Assembly (NCBI GenBank): GCA_027493445.1
Contig: JAOSKU010000001.1
Location: forward strand, 4,293,845 to 4,357,844
Origin: Thermoleophilia bacterium
Lineage (GTDB): Bacteria > Actinomycetota > Thermoleophilia > RBG-16-64-13
Length of the DNA: 64,000 bases
Direction of reading: 5' to 3'
Shown here piece by piece: positions 45,431-54,061 of this stretch (positions are counted from its first letter, which is position 1; each line of letters opens with the position of its first letter). A program made the position numbers and the translations under genes. The notes under the pieces were generated by a model that did no database searches, was not told where the DNA came from, and saw only the letters and a list, made by a program, of their open reading frames with translations.

Positions 45431-47755
45431 CTACTCCTCGGGTTTGGCTCCCACGGTACGGTAGTAGAACTGGCGGAACTGCTCGATCTTCTTGCGTTCC
45501 TCGGGGTTGCCGCGGTAGTCGGGGCTGCACACGTTTAGTAGCATGGCCACCCGGGTCATCTGCGGTTTTCCGAGCTCCTCCTGGGCCAGCGCGATCACCG
45601 TGCGGACCACGTTGCGGCTCAGACGATGGTTGGTGTACCGCTGCTGCACAGCCGCCTGGAAAGTCACCTTGCGTCCTTTGAGCAGCCGGTAGAGGCTCTC
45701 GGCGATCTCCCGGTCCGCGTTGTCGATATAGTCCTCAAGGTCGCTCACGTCGATACTCATCTGCCAGAAGGTCCGCTCGACATCCTCGAGTGTGACGTGG
45801 GCCGTGGTGGAAGGGCTTTCTGCTCGGCGCCGATTACGGGTGACCAGCACTTCGTCCATGAAAGGCGCCAGCTTGACGCTGCCTGCGTAGTACAGGTCGG
45901 CCAGAGCGCGCAAGGCGTCGTTGTCGATGTAGGGGTACCGTCCACCGTAGAGCCTGATGCTGGCCTCGGCCACCTTGTGCTTCTTGATGAGATTGTCGAT
46001 TGGCGTGGCGAGCATGGCAGTCATGGATTCCAGGATGGTCCGAGTCTGCGGCGTGAAATGCGCTTTTCGGGGTGAACTCAGGGTTATCACGGCCACGGGG
46101 GCTCCGGTTGTGCTGATAGGGATGGCGATCGCCGACCTCACGTCGCTACGGAACTCGCGGCGAGCACCGGGCGCCGCCACCTGCTCCAGGTCGTCGGCGA
46201 TGGTTGTCTTGCCCGTACCGGCGGTGGCTCCGCTGATGGAGAACTCCGCCGACAACAGTGACCCAGGATCGCCCACGGCCAGTGCCGGCACGCGTAGGTC
46301 TTGGAGGTCGCCCACCTTGGCTCCGACGATTTCCCCGGTGTCCTTCTCGACCACTACATAGGGCCGCTCGTCCAAGGTGTTAACCACGCCCACCGTGCCG
46401 TAGTCCGCATCGGCCGCACCGGCCAGGTGGGTCAAGGCTTCGTGCAGGTACAGCGAGAGCGCCTCCTTGATGTTCTTGATGCCGTCGTATTCCTCGTACG
46501 CCTCTCGTAGGTGGTAGACGCTCAGCACTCGGTCCATGACCAGATTCGTACTGACGGGCTCGACCATTAGGCTTACCAGGTCGCGGGCCACCGTCTGTAG
46601 ATTCGGGAACTGGGTGAAAGGACCGATCCCGGACTCAGTCAGTTCCGCGATCGTGCCAGCCTTCAGATACAGCAGAACCAGGCCCACTGGGGTGGCGTCT
46701 TCCTGCTTGGTCAGTGGATATCTGAGGTAGTGCGTGTAGTCGGGCAGGACTTGCCGCATCCACGCGGCAGTGATGGGATGGGGTCCGGAAGGCGTTTTCA
46801 GGGAGAGCGCGATGTCCGTTAACTGAGCGCCATCTCCTTGATAGGACACCTGGGAATCGCGGCTGCTCCCGTCATTATCGCTGACGATTTCGATCAGCCG
46901 GCGGCGGCTGACTGCTTCCTCGAGTGCGAACTTGTCCTGCTTATCATTGCTGTAGGCCTCCACCCAGAAGAAGGTCTGTGCCTCGCTCGAGGTAGAACAC
47001 GGGGGGAGCTCGCCGTTGGCGGTCAGCAGGAAGGGATCGGTGGTTAGCGCCACGGCCAGGTCGGTTGGCCCGGTCTTGACGAGATTGCGGAGGAGTAAAT
47101 ACGTGCGTTGCCGCCGCAACATGCGATCGATCGTACGCTCCGACAGTATCCGATCACGCCGGTATCCCTCAACAATGCGTAACTGGGGTGCCACTCTGGT
47201 CAGGAAGTGGACTGCGGCGTTCTCCATGTCGGCCAGGTGGGCTGTGTCGGGGGCGTGAGAGAAATCGAGGGCGGCCACGCCGACCGGTCCGCTCTCGTCC
47301 GCGATGGGCAAGTAAAGGGAGAAACCAAGGCCCAGGCTGTGCAGACCCGCCGGCTCTTGCTCGGGCGAAGAGCGATGGTCGGACTTGATTGTCTCGCCTT
47401 TCAGAAAGCAACGCCCGGCATCGCTTGTTTCCGCGGCCACGAAGGCGCTTTCGACGCCATCCCGCTTCAGATGCGGGCGATCGAGCCAGATCGGCTGAAG
47501 CGGTTGAGGACTAAGCCTCAGACCGCGGACGTAGGCTGTCCCGAGAATCTCTGGGGTTACCGAGCCGTAGAACCACGGCTGTGCGAGCATGAGCCGGATG
47601 TGCCGGCACCCGCATATGAGCTCCAGTGCGTCGGCGATCTGGGCAAGGGTTTCGTGGTAGTAGTCCGGTGGGAGCCCCAACACGTGATCAGCCGCTTGAT
47701 CGGCCAATTCGTTGCCTGCGACCTCGCTCTGTCTCACGGAGTACCCCCGTCGCAT
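45431..47755 (-). CDS. multi-GAF domain protein, possible regulator of the microcompartment
   Basis: 774 aa. One GAF-like region lies at about residues 30-200 (GLGFSLYLPIADESGPVGVA), a second uncertain one in the middle (FALEEAVSRRRLIEIVSDND, LRYPLTKQEDATPVGLVLLY), and a third near 410-590 (DYGTVGVVNTLDERPYVVVE, RSAIAIPISTTGAPVAVITL). The last 180 residues (RYPYIDNDALRALADLY, LEDVERTFWQMSIDVSDLED) are helical, and I recognise no DNA-binding, kinase or cyclase domain. It lies between two shell genes on the other strand, with a divergent promoter region at its start. A ligand-sensing regulatory role is inferred. Confidence 0.65.
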   Translation of the reverse strand: MRRGYSVRQSEVAGNELADQAADHVLGLPPDYYHETLAQIADALELICGCRHIRLMLAQPWFYGSVTPEILGTAYVRGLRLSPQPLQPIWLDRPHLKRDGVESAFVAAETSDAGRCFLKGETIKSDHRSSPEQEPAGLHSLGLGFSLYLPIADESGPVGVAALDFSHAPDTAHLADMENAAVHFLTRVAPQLRIVEGYRRDRILSERTIDRMLRRQRTYLLLRNLVKTGPTDLAVALTTDPFLLTANGELPPCSTSSEAQTFFWVEAYSNDKQDKFALEEAVSRRRLIEIVSDNDGSSRDSQVSYQGDGAQLTDIALSLKTPSGPHPITAAWMRQVLPDYTHYLRYPLTKQEDATPVGLVLLYLKAGTIAELTESGIGPFTQFPNLQTVARDLVSLMVEPVSTNLVMDRVLSVYHLREAYEEYDGIKNIKEALSLYLHEALTHLAGAADADYGTVGVVNTLDERPYVVVEKDTGEIVGAKVGDLQDLRVPALAVGDPGSLLSAEFSISGATAGTGKTTIADDLEQVAAPGARREFRSDVRSAIAIPISTTGAPVAVITLSSPRKAHFTPQTRTILESMTAMLATPIDNLIKKHKVAEASIRLYGGRYPYIDNDALRALADLYYAGSVKLAPFMDEVLVTRNRRRAESPSTTAHVTLEDVERTFWQMSIDVSDLEDYIDNADREIAESLYRLLKGRKVTFQAAVQQRYTNHRLSRNVVRTVIALAQEELGKPQMTRVAMLLNVCSPDYRGNPEERKKIEQFRQFYYRTVGAKPEE

Positions 47756-48002
47756 TCCTTAGCTCCACAACTTCTTCGTAAAGTATACAGATTCCTGGCC
47801 CCGATTTCGAATTCCGAAGCCCACGGCCAATCCTTCGAACCAGTTCGTTTCGCTCGAGCTTCTCCCGGCTGGGGTGAGAGCGACTGGTCTTCGGGGCCCG
47901 ACGCCGGCATCGAGCCGGTGTCGGGGGAAGATATTTGTAGATATAGCACAGTTTATACGCATATACCATACCGAAAATGCAAATAAATACGTACGGATAA
48001 GC

Positions 48003-48032
48003 TTGACAGACAGAGCCCAGGCTGCGTATAGT
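48003..48032 (+). promoter_or_regulatory. sigma70-type promoter, probable original promoter of the shell operon
   Basis: TTGACA at 48003 and TATAGT at 48027 with 18 bp between. It points at the shell operon but IS copy 2 now lies between. The 340-bp region 47756-48095 contains no gene; its AT-rich part (47930-48000) probably also serves the divergent GAF gene. Confidence 0.65.
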
Positions 48033-48095
48033 GGCGGAGCAGTCACAGGGGAGTTGTACGCCGAACGCCCGCACACAGCAGCCGGGGGCTCCTAG

Positions 48096-49525
48096 CAGGC
48101 TGCTGAAAAAGTCCCCCGCCTAGCCCTCCGATTGCCTCAACTTCCTATCTTTTTGCGCCCCTTTTTGGTAGTGTTTACCCTGCAAACTGGCATAAAGCGA
48201 GGGGGTTGGGATGCGGGGAGAAGAGGCAAGGCAGCCGTCGTTTGTATTCTTGGGTCCCTTGGAGGAGCGCATCCCCAAAGATCACCCCTTGCGGGCCATC
48301 CGCAAGATGACCGATAAGGCGCTTTGCGGTCTCTCCCCCCTCTTTGACAAGATCTACTGTGAAGCCGGCCGCCCCTCCATCCCGCCCGAGTACCTTCTGC
48401 GAGCCCTGCTTATTCAGGTGCTCTACGCCATCCCTTCGGAGCGCAAGCTCTGCGAACACCTCGAGTATCACCTGCTCTTTCGCTGGTTTGTGGGCCTCGA
48501 TCTAAACGAGCCCGTCTGGCATCCCACCACCTTCACCCAAAACCGGGAGCGCCTGCTTGAGGGCGAGGTGGCCGAGGCCTTCTTCCTGGAGGTGAGGAAG
48601 CAGGCCCAGGCGGGGAAACTCCTTTCCCGGGAGCACTTCAGCCTGGACGGCACCTTGGTGGAAGCGGCGGCCTCCCTCAAGAGCTTCCGGCCCAAACAGG
48701 AATTGGCCGAGGGCCAGGAGGGCGGCCGGGGGCCAGGCAAAGATGACCCGGGTGCAGGGGAGGACCCGAGCCCCGCCGAGCCAGTCTCGGAAAGCGCAGG
48801 CCGCGACCGCAACCCGAGTGTGGATTTCCACGGCGAGCGGCGCCGGAATGACACCCACGCTTCCACCACCGATCCGGAAGCTCTTCTTGCCAAACACTCT
48901 CCCGGAGAAGCGGCCCGGCTCGCTTATGCCGGCCATCTCCTCACCGAGAACCGCCACGGTCTCATCGTCCAGGCCGATCTCTCCCGGGCCACCGGTACCG
49001 CCGAGCGGGAGATGGGTCTTGAGCTGGTGAAGGAGGAGCGCAAAAAGACCAAGGGCCGGTTCACTGTCGCAGCCGACAAGAACTACGACACCAAGGACTT
49101 CGTGGGCGAACTACGGACTAACGTTGTTACCCCGCATGTGGCTCGCAAAGAGAAGTACTCGGCCATCGATGGCCGCACGACACGGTGGGAGGGATACGCC
49201 CTCAGCCAGAAGAAGCGCAAGCTGGTGGAGGAGGCCTTCGGCTGGATGAAGACAGTCGGACTGCTTCACAAGCTCCGGCACCGCGGGCGGGCCAAGGCCC
49301 GATGGATCTTCCAGTTCACGGCCGCCGCCTACAACCTGGTGAGAATGAGATCGCTGCTTCCGGAGTGCATCGCCAGATAGGGAAAAAGGGGCGGGGAATC
49401 GGCCTCTCCAGGGGGCATAATCCCGGTCTTCGCCCGGGCAATCCGAGAACCGACCGTTCGTGGGTCAAGCAGCCGAGCAACGGAGCACATCGGAGGGGCT
49501 CCAACCGGGGTATTTCAGCGGCCTG
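48096..49525 (+). mobile_element. IS5-like insertion sequence, copy 2 (1430 bp)
   Basis: Same ends as copy 1, flanked by CTAG duplications (48092-48095 and 49526-49529). It is inserted in the 5' leader of the shell operon, 11 bp before the ATG of the second BMC-T gene. Confidence 0.95.
48211..49380 (+). CDS. IS5-family DDE transposase, copy 2
   Basis: 389 aa, identical in protein to copy 3 and differing from copy 1 at three residues near the catalytic Glu. See the copy 1 entry for domains. As RKLVEEAFGWMKT is shared by two copies, it is probably the active form. Confidence 0.93.
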   Translation: MRGEEARQPSFVFLGPLEERIPKDHPLRAIRKMTDKALCGLSPLFDKIYCEAGRPSIPPEYLLRALLIQVLYAIPSERKLCEHLEYHLLFRWFVGLDLNEPVWHPTTFTQNRERLLEGEVAEAFFLEVRKQAQAGKLLSREHFSLDGTLVEAAASLKSFRPKQELAEGQEGGRGPGKDDPGAGEDPSPAEPVSESAGRDRNPSVDFHGERRRNDTHASTTDPEALLAKHSPGEAARLAYAGHLLTENRHGLIVQADLSRATGTAEREMGLELVKEERKKTKGRFTVAADKNYDTKDFVGELRTNVVTPHVARKEKYSAIDGRTTRWEGYALSQKKRKLVEEAFGWMKTVGLLHKLRHRGRAKARWIFQFTAAAYNLVRMRSLLPECIAR

Positions 49526-49536
49526 CTAGGGGGAGA

Positions 49537-50175
49537 ATGGCCAACGTCGATCTACGCACCTTCGCATTCCTGGACTCCATGCAGCCGCAACTCGCCTCCC
49601 AGGTGGCCGCCACCGCGCGAGGTTTCTTGCCTGTCGTATGGCAAGCGGCGCTCTACGTGGAGATCGCGCCCGGGATCGAGATCAACCGCCTCACCGACAT
49701 CGCCATCAAGAACACTCTGGTACAGCCCGGCCTGCAGGTGGTTGAGCGGGCGTTCGGGCTGCTGGAGATCCATCACCAGGACCAGGGTCAGGTTCTGGAG
49801 GCGGGACGGGCGATACTCGACAACCTTGAGCTGACCGAGATGGACCGGCTCCAGCCCCGCATTGTGACCAGCCAGACCATCAAGGACATCCACGACTACC
49901 AGTCCCAGCTCGTCAACAGAACGAGCCGGAGCGCCAACCTCCTCTTGCCGGGCGACATGCTCTACATCCTGGAGGTCCACCCGGCCGGGTATGCCGCTTT
50001 CGCCGCCAACGAGGCAGAGAAGGCCGCGCGGATCAAGATCGTCGAAGTGCGCGGTGTAGGGGCTTTCGGCCGCGTTTACTTCTGCGGCGACGAGGCTGAG
50101 GTTGAGGTAGGCCAAGAGGCCGTTCACCGGGGCCTGGAAGCGCTCGGAGGCAGGCCAAACGAACCGCGTTCCTAG
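49537..50175 (+). CDS. BMC-T shell protein 2 (tandem BMC domains)
   Basis: 212 aa. First domain: [20 protein letters not shown] and [20 protein letters not shown]. Second: [20 protein letters not shown] and [17 protein letters not shown] paralogue of BMC-T 1 with a C-terminal extension of about 25 residues. GGGGGAG before the ATG is outside the IS, so translation signals survive. It is the first gene of the shell operon, now separated from the candidate promoter at 48003 by the IS. Confidence 0.87.
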   Translation: MANVDLRTFAFLDSMQPQLASQVAATARGFLPVVWQAALYVEIAPGIEINRLTDIAIKNTLVQPGLQVVERAFGLLEIHHQDQGQVLEAGRAILDNLELTEMDRLQPRIVTSQTIKDIHDYQSQLVNRTSRSANLLLPGDMLYILEVHPAGYAAFAANEAEKAARIKIVEVRGVGAFGRVYFCGDEAEVEVGQEAVHRGLEALGGRPNEPRS

Positions 50176-50207
50176 CCGGTGCAACCACAATCACAGGAGG
50201 TTCCGCA

Positions 50208-50561
50208 ATGTCAGATGCTCTCGGAATGATCGAAACCAAGGGGTTCCCGGCCATGGTCGAAGCCGCGGATGCGATGGTCAAAGCGGCCAAAGTGGAGTTG
50301 GTGAACTACGAGCGCATAGGTGGGGGCTACGTGACCGCCACCGTCCGGGGCGATGTGGCCGCGGTGCGCTCGGCGTTGGAGGCCGGCGGGATCGCGGCCA
50401 GGAAAGTCGGCGACGTCGTCTCTGTGCATATCATCCCTAGACCTCACTCCAATGTTGACCGGGTGCTCCCCCTCGGCCGGCAGTCCGAGGCGGCCAAGTC
50501 GAGCAAGACAGCCGGTGCCCGCGGCAGCAAGGGTGCGGTCACCATGGGTGATGACGACTGA
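50208..50561 (+). CDS. BMC-H hexameric shell protein
   Basis: 117 aa. The BMC fold covers residues 2-88: [40 protein letters not shown], and [16 protein letters not shown]. The pore loop reads RIGGGY where KIGSG is usual. A charged, Ser/Gly/Lys-rich tail (about 30 residues) follows, longer than in minimal BMC-H. AGGAGG ribosome-binding site. It is the only BMC-H in the window and would make up most shell facets. Its stop overlaps the next ATG (TGATG). Confidence 0.93.
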   Translation: MSDALGMIETKGFPAMVEAADAMVKAAKVELVNYERIGGGYVTATVRGDVAAVRSALEAGGIAARKVGDVVSVHIIPRPHSNVDRVLPLGRQSEAAKSSKTAGARGSKGAVTMGDDD

Positions 50562-50872
50562 TGAAGCTGGGGCGGGTCATAGGCACGGTCGTGGCCACGC
50601 ACAAGAACGAGAAGCTGCACGGGTCTCGATTCCTCGTGCTGAGGAAGATGAACGGCTCGGGCGAGGATTTGGCCGGCGAGGACGATTACATAGTGGCAGT
50701 CGACCCGTTGGGGTGCGCGGTTGATGAAGTTGCGCTGTACGTGGTTTCGAGTGCCGCTCGGTTTGCCACTTCCGTTGTGGATCGCCCGGTGGACGCGGTC
50801 ATTGTCGGGATCGTGGACGCCCTTGAGCACGCTGGTCAGGTGAGGTACGAGAAGTCGCTGGCTGAGGCGTGA
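50561..50872 (+). CDS. BMC-P pentameric shell vertex protein (EutN/CcmL family)
   Basis: 103 aa. Starts [20 protein letters not shown] and has the family core FLVLRKM, YIVAVDPLGCAVDEVALYVV and PVDAVIVGIVDALE. BMC-P pentamers cap the vertices of the icosahedral shell, so its presence argues for a closed compartment. Translationally coupled to the BMC-H gene. Confidence 0.93.
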   Translation: MKLGRVIGTVVATHKNEKLHGSRFLVLRKMNGSGEDLAGEDDYIVAVDPLGCAVDEVALYVVSSAARFATSVVDRPVDAVIVGIVDALEHAGQVRYEKSLAEA

Positions 50873-50873
50873 A

Positions 50874-52358
50874 ATGGGTCGGCACGTGACGGATACAGAC
50901 ACAGACAGCCGCATGTTGGGAGCGATGGGCGACGTGTTCCGCCGGCTGGGGGCAGCTACCGCTCTGCCCAATCCTCGCAGCGACCACATGGGTGACCTTG
51001 AGGAAGACGGCGGCCTCGAGCGCATGACGGAAGATTCCGGGGTCTTCTCGTGCCTTGACGATGCGGTCGCAGCGGCGAACGAGGCCTTCCGAGCGTTGAA
51101 CCAGCTGTCATTGGAGAACCGGTTCGAGCTGGTGCGGGTTATGCGCAAGGCGGCCTGGGCGAACGCCGACTATCTGGCTGTGCTCTGCGTCAAGGAGAGC
51201 AGCATGGGCCGGGTGGACAGCAAGACTCTCAAGAACAAGCTGGTGGCCTCGGCTACACCAGGGCCTGAAGCTCTCAACTCTCATGTGAGCACGGGCGACT
51301 TCGGGCTCAGTCTGATGGAACGGGCTCCATGGGGCACTGTTGCCTCGATCACGCCTGTCACCAACGCGGCAACTTCCGTCATCAACCATGGGCTGGCCAT
51401 GGTCGCGGCGGGCAACTCGGTGGTGTTCAATCCGCATCCTCGGGCAGCTAGGGTTTCGGCCCGCGCCCTCCAGCTGCTGAACAAGGCGGCCATGGATGTG
51501 GGGGGGCCGCCCAACCTTCTTACCTGCTGTGCCGACCCCACCCAGGAGAGTGCCAGGCAGTTGATGGTCCATCCGGGGATCAGCCTTCTGGTTGTGACTG
51601 GAGGCGAGGCCGTGGTGGCCGAAGGCATGCGCTGCGGGAAGCCGATCATCGCGGCCGGACCGGGGAATCCGCCTGTCGTCGTGGATGATACTGCCTGCAT
51701 CGAGAAGGCTGCTCGGGACATCGTCTTTGGGGCCAGCTTCGACAACAACCTGGTGTGCATCCTCGAGAAAGAGATCATCGCCGTCGAGTCGATCGCAGAC
51801 GACCTGGTTGCAGGTCTGAAGAAGGAGGGTGCCTACGAGCTCACCTCCTGGCAAGCCCAGCGTCTGTCCAATGTGATTCTGGAGGAGAACCGCGGGTCCG
51901 GCCGGCCTTCGCTGGTAGATCGGCGGTGGGTGGGCCAGAACGCGTCGGCAATCCTGCGGGAGATAGGCGTCGAGGTGGGTCCTGAGGTGAAGCTGATCTT
52001 CGCGGAAACTTCTTGGGACCATCCCTTCGTGCTCACTGAGCTGCTCATGCCGGTAATCCCGGTGGTTCGGGTTTCAAACGTGGATGAAGCCATCGAGGTT
52101 GCCGTCGCCGTTGAACAGGGTTTTCGCCACACGGCTGTGATGCACTCCACCAACATCAGCAACATGACCAGGATGGCTCGAGCCATTGACACCACCATAT
52201 TCGTCAAGAACGGACCCTCCCTGGCCGGTCTCGGTCATGAAGGGCAAGGCTTTACCAGCATGACGATCGCGACTCCCACCGGCCACGGCATCGTGGGCCC
52301 AGTAGCCTACACCCGGCAGCGCCGCTGCGTTCTCGTTGACTATCTGCGGATCGTGTGA
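50874..52358 (+). CDS. acylating aldehyde dehydrogenase (EutE/PduP-like), probable compartment cargo
   Basis: 494 aa. Converts an aldehyde, CoA and NAD+ to acyl-CoA. Catalytic Cys295 lies in FGASFDNNLVCILEKEII; other marks are APWGTVASITPVTNAATSVI, VVFNPHPRAA, LLVVTGGEAVV and IAAGPGNPPVVVDD. The N-terminal segment at residues 12-29 (SRMLGAMGDVFRRLGAAT) is an amphipathic helix before a flexible linker, a likely encapsulation peptide. It begins 2 nt after the BMC-P stop. No partner enzyme (alcohol dehydrogenase, phosphotransacylase) is in view. Confidence 0.92.
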   Translation: MGRHVTDTDTDSRMLGAMGDVFRRLGAATALPNPRSDHMGDLEEDGGLERMTEDSGVFSCLDDAVAAANEAFRALNQLSLENRFELVRVMRKAAWANADYLAVLCVKESSMGRVDSKTLKNKLVASATPGPEALNSHVSTGDFGLSLMERAPWGTVASITPVTNAATSVINHGLAMVAAGNSVVFNPHPRAARVSARALQLLNKAAMDVGGPPNLLTCCADPTQESARQLMVHPGISLLVVTGGEAVVAEGMRCGKPIIAAGPGNPPVVVDDTACIEKAARDIVFGASFDNNLVCILEKEIIAVESIADDLVAGLKKEGAYELTSWQAQRLSNVILEENRGSGRPSLVDRRWVGQNASAILREIGVEVGPEVKLIFAETSWDHPFVLTELLMPVIPVVRVSNVDEAIEVAVAVEQGFRHTAVMHSTNISNMTRMARAIDTTIFVKNGPSLAGLGHEGQGFTSMTIATPTGHGIVGPVAYTRQRRCVLVDYLRIV

Positions 52359-52395
52359 TGGCCGTCTGGTTCCCCTGGGAGAACGGTGATCTGGC

Positions 52396-52989
52396 GTGGT
52401 TGTCCGAGACTCCATAGGGCTGGTCGAATTCAGGAGCATAGCGCGGGGGATGAAGATACTCGACGAGATGGCGAAGCGGGCGGATTTCTTGGTGTTGGAG
52501 GCTATGCCGGTGTGCCCGGGGAAATACGTCGTGCTCATCGGGGGCGACCTGGCGGACGTCGAGTTTGCGATGGAAAGGGGTGTCGAGCTCGGCGCGGACG
52601 GCATTATCGGGGTGGTTCTCATCCCCGATCTGCATCCCGGAGTCATCCCGGCCGTCACCAGGGATGCTGCAACCCTACTACCGGTCGAGTCCGTGGGCAT
52701 CATCGAGACCCCCACGGTCGCCGCCACGATTGCGGCCGCAGATGCGGCGGCCAAAGAAGCGGAGGTGAGCCTTCTCAAGATTCGCCTGAGCCATGATCTG
52801 GGCGGCAAGGGGCTCACCGTGTTGACCGGGCCGCAGAGCGCGGTCGAGGCCGCCGTAGCTCGGGGAGAAGCGGTCGCCTCTCAAAGCGGGAAAGGGGTGG
52901 AAACCGCGATTATCGAGCAACCTCATCCCATCATGAGCGCTGAGTTGTTCATGACCGAATCGAGAGCCCAGCTGTATCTGGGTCAGTAG
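52396..52989 (+). CDS. BMC-T shell protein 3 (PduT-like tandem BMC)
   Basis: 197 aa. Two BMC domains: SIGLVEFRSIARGMKILDEM with VCPGKYVVLIGGDLADVEFA, and SVGIIETPTVAATIAAADAA with LGGKGLTVLTGPQSAVEAAV. It belongs to a different BMC-T group from the first two (canonical rather than permuted-looking order). GTG start. Cys41 (PVCPGKY) is near the expected pore; whether a cluster can bind, as in PduT, is not clear. Last shell gene before the methyltransferase genes, 24 nt apart from the next. Confidence 0.88.
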   Translation: MVVRDSIGLVEFRSIARGMKILDEMAKRADFLVLEAMPVCPGKYVVLIGGDLADVEFAMERGVELGADGIIGVVLIPDLHPGVIPAVTRDAATLLPVESVGIIETPTVAATIAAADAAAKEAEVSLLKIRLSHDLGGKGLTVLTGPQSAVEAAVARGEAVASQSGKGVETAIIEQPHPIMSAELFMTESRAQLYLGQ

Positions 52990-53012
52990 GGCACGCCCAA
53001 CCAGGGGGAACC

Positions 53013-54061
53013 ATGGAACAGATGTCTCCGAAGGAACGGCTTTACGCGACTCTCTATCGCCAGGAGGTCGACCGCATCCCCGTGGCGCAGCCGCTGCAGA
53101 CAGGTACCGTGGAGCTGATGGAGTCGTGCGGGGCCTTCTGGCCGGCGGTGCACAGCGATCCCGAGTTGATGGCCACGTTGGCCTACGAGGCTCACGCCAA
53201 GATCGGCTTCGAGAGTGTCAGAGTGCCTTTCGACGTGAATGTGGAATCGGAGGCGCTCGGCTGCATTCTCGATTACGAAAAAGGCTCGCGCAAAGGCTTG
53301 GATATCCAGCCGAGCGTCAAGACGGCGCCAATCTCGAATCTCGAGGGGTTAGAGGCCACCCCCGATCCCGATCCGCACACCACCGGCCGGATGCCGGTTG
53401 TGCTCGAGGCCATCCGGCTCTTACGCAAGAGACTGCCGGCCGAGATACCTATTCTGAGCGCCGTCGTGGGGCCCTTCATGGTGGCCGGCCAGATCCGGGG
53501 GGTAGACCCCTTCATGCGCGAGCTGATGCGCGAACCGGATTTCGTGACCAAGGTGGTGGAGAAGGCCTTCCGGGCCTGCCTCGCCTATGCTCAGGCGCAG
53601 GTAGAGGCCGGGTCTGACGTCGTCGTCATCGTGGACGCCAGCGCTTCGCCCGATCTCATCAGCCCGGCGCAGTTCGATGCCTTCGCCAAACCGTACACCA
53701 AGGATCTCTCGGCCGGAGTGTCCGTGCCGACGATCCTGCACATTTGCGGGCGCACCAAGCCGAGCCTTGCCCATATGGCCGAGTGCGCCAACGGCGTGTC
53801 CATCGACTCCTTGGTGCCGATGCGGGAGGCCAGGGAGATTGTCGGGGAGCGGTGGCGCTTTGTGGCAACGTAGATGTGAACAACACCTTGCTCTTCGGCG
53901 GCCCGGAAGACGTGGCGGCCGAGGTGAGGCGCATTATCGACGAGGGCGCCGACGTACTCACAACGAGCTGCGGCATCAGCCCTCTGACCGAGACCGCGAA
54001 CCTTGTCGCCATGGTCGAGACGGCCAAGCAGTACGCGACCGAGGTGGCTCGGGTCGGATGA
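53013..54061 (+). CDS. UroD-family corrinoid methyltransferase 1 (MtaA/MtbA-like), one apparent frameshift
   Basis: About 349 aa. The TIM-barrel family binds a zinc thiolate via His-x-Cys (TILHICGRTKPSLAHMAE) and a later Cys (VLTTSCGISPLTETAN). Start MEQMSPKERLYATLYRQEVD is classic. Frames change at 53851-53852; adding one G gives GERVALCGNVDVNNTLLF, a conserved stretch. It could move a methyl group between the corrinoid protein and THF or another acceptor, or act on the substrate itself. Its stop overlaps the activase ATG (ATGA). Confidence 0.82.

Noticed and set aside
47756..49536. Cobalamin riboswitch controlling the shell or methyltransferase genes
   Set aside because: No B12-box-like sequence is visible in the leader regions at 44650-44793 or 47756-48095.
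53013..54061. Selenocysteine in methyltransferase 1
   Set aside because: The break is a frameshift with a TAG stop, not an in-frame TGA, and the zinc Cys residues are ordinary codons.
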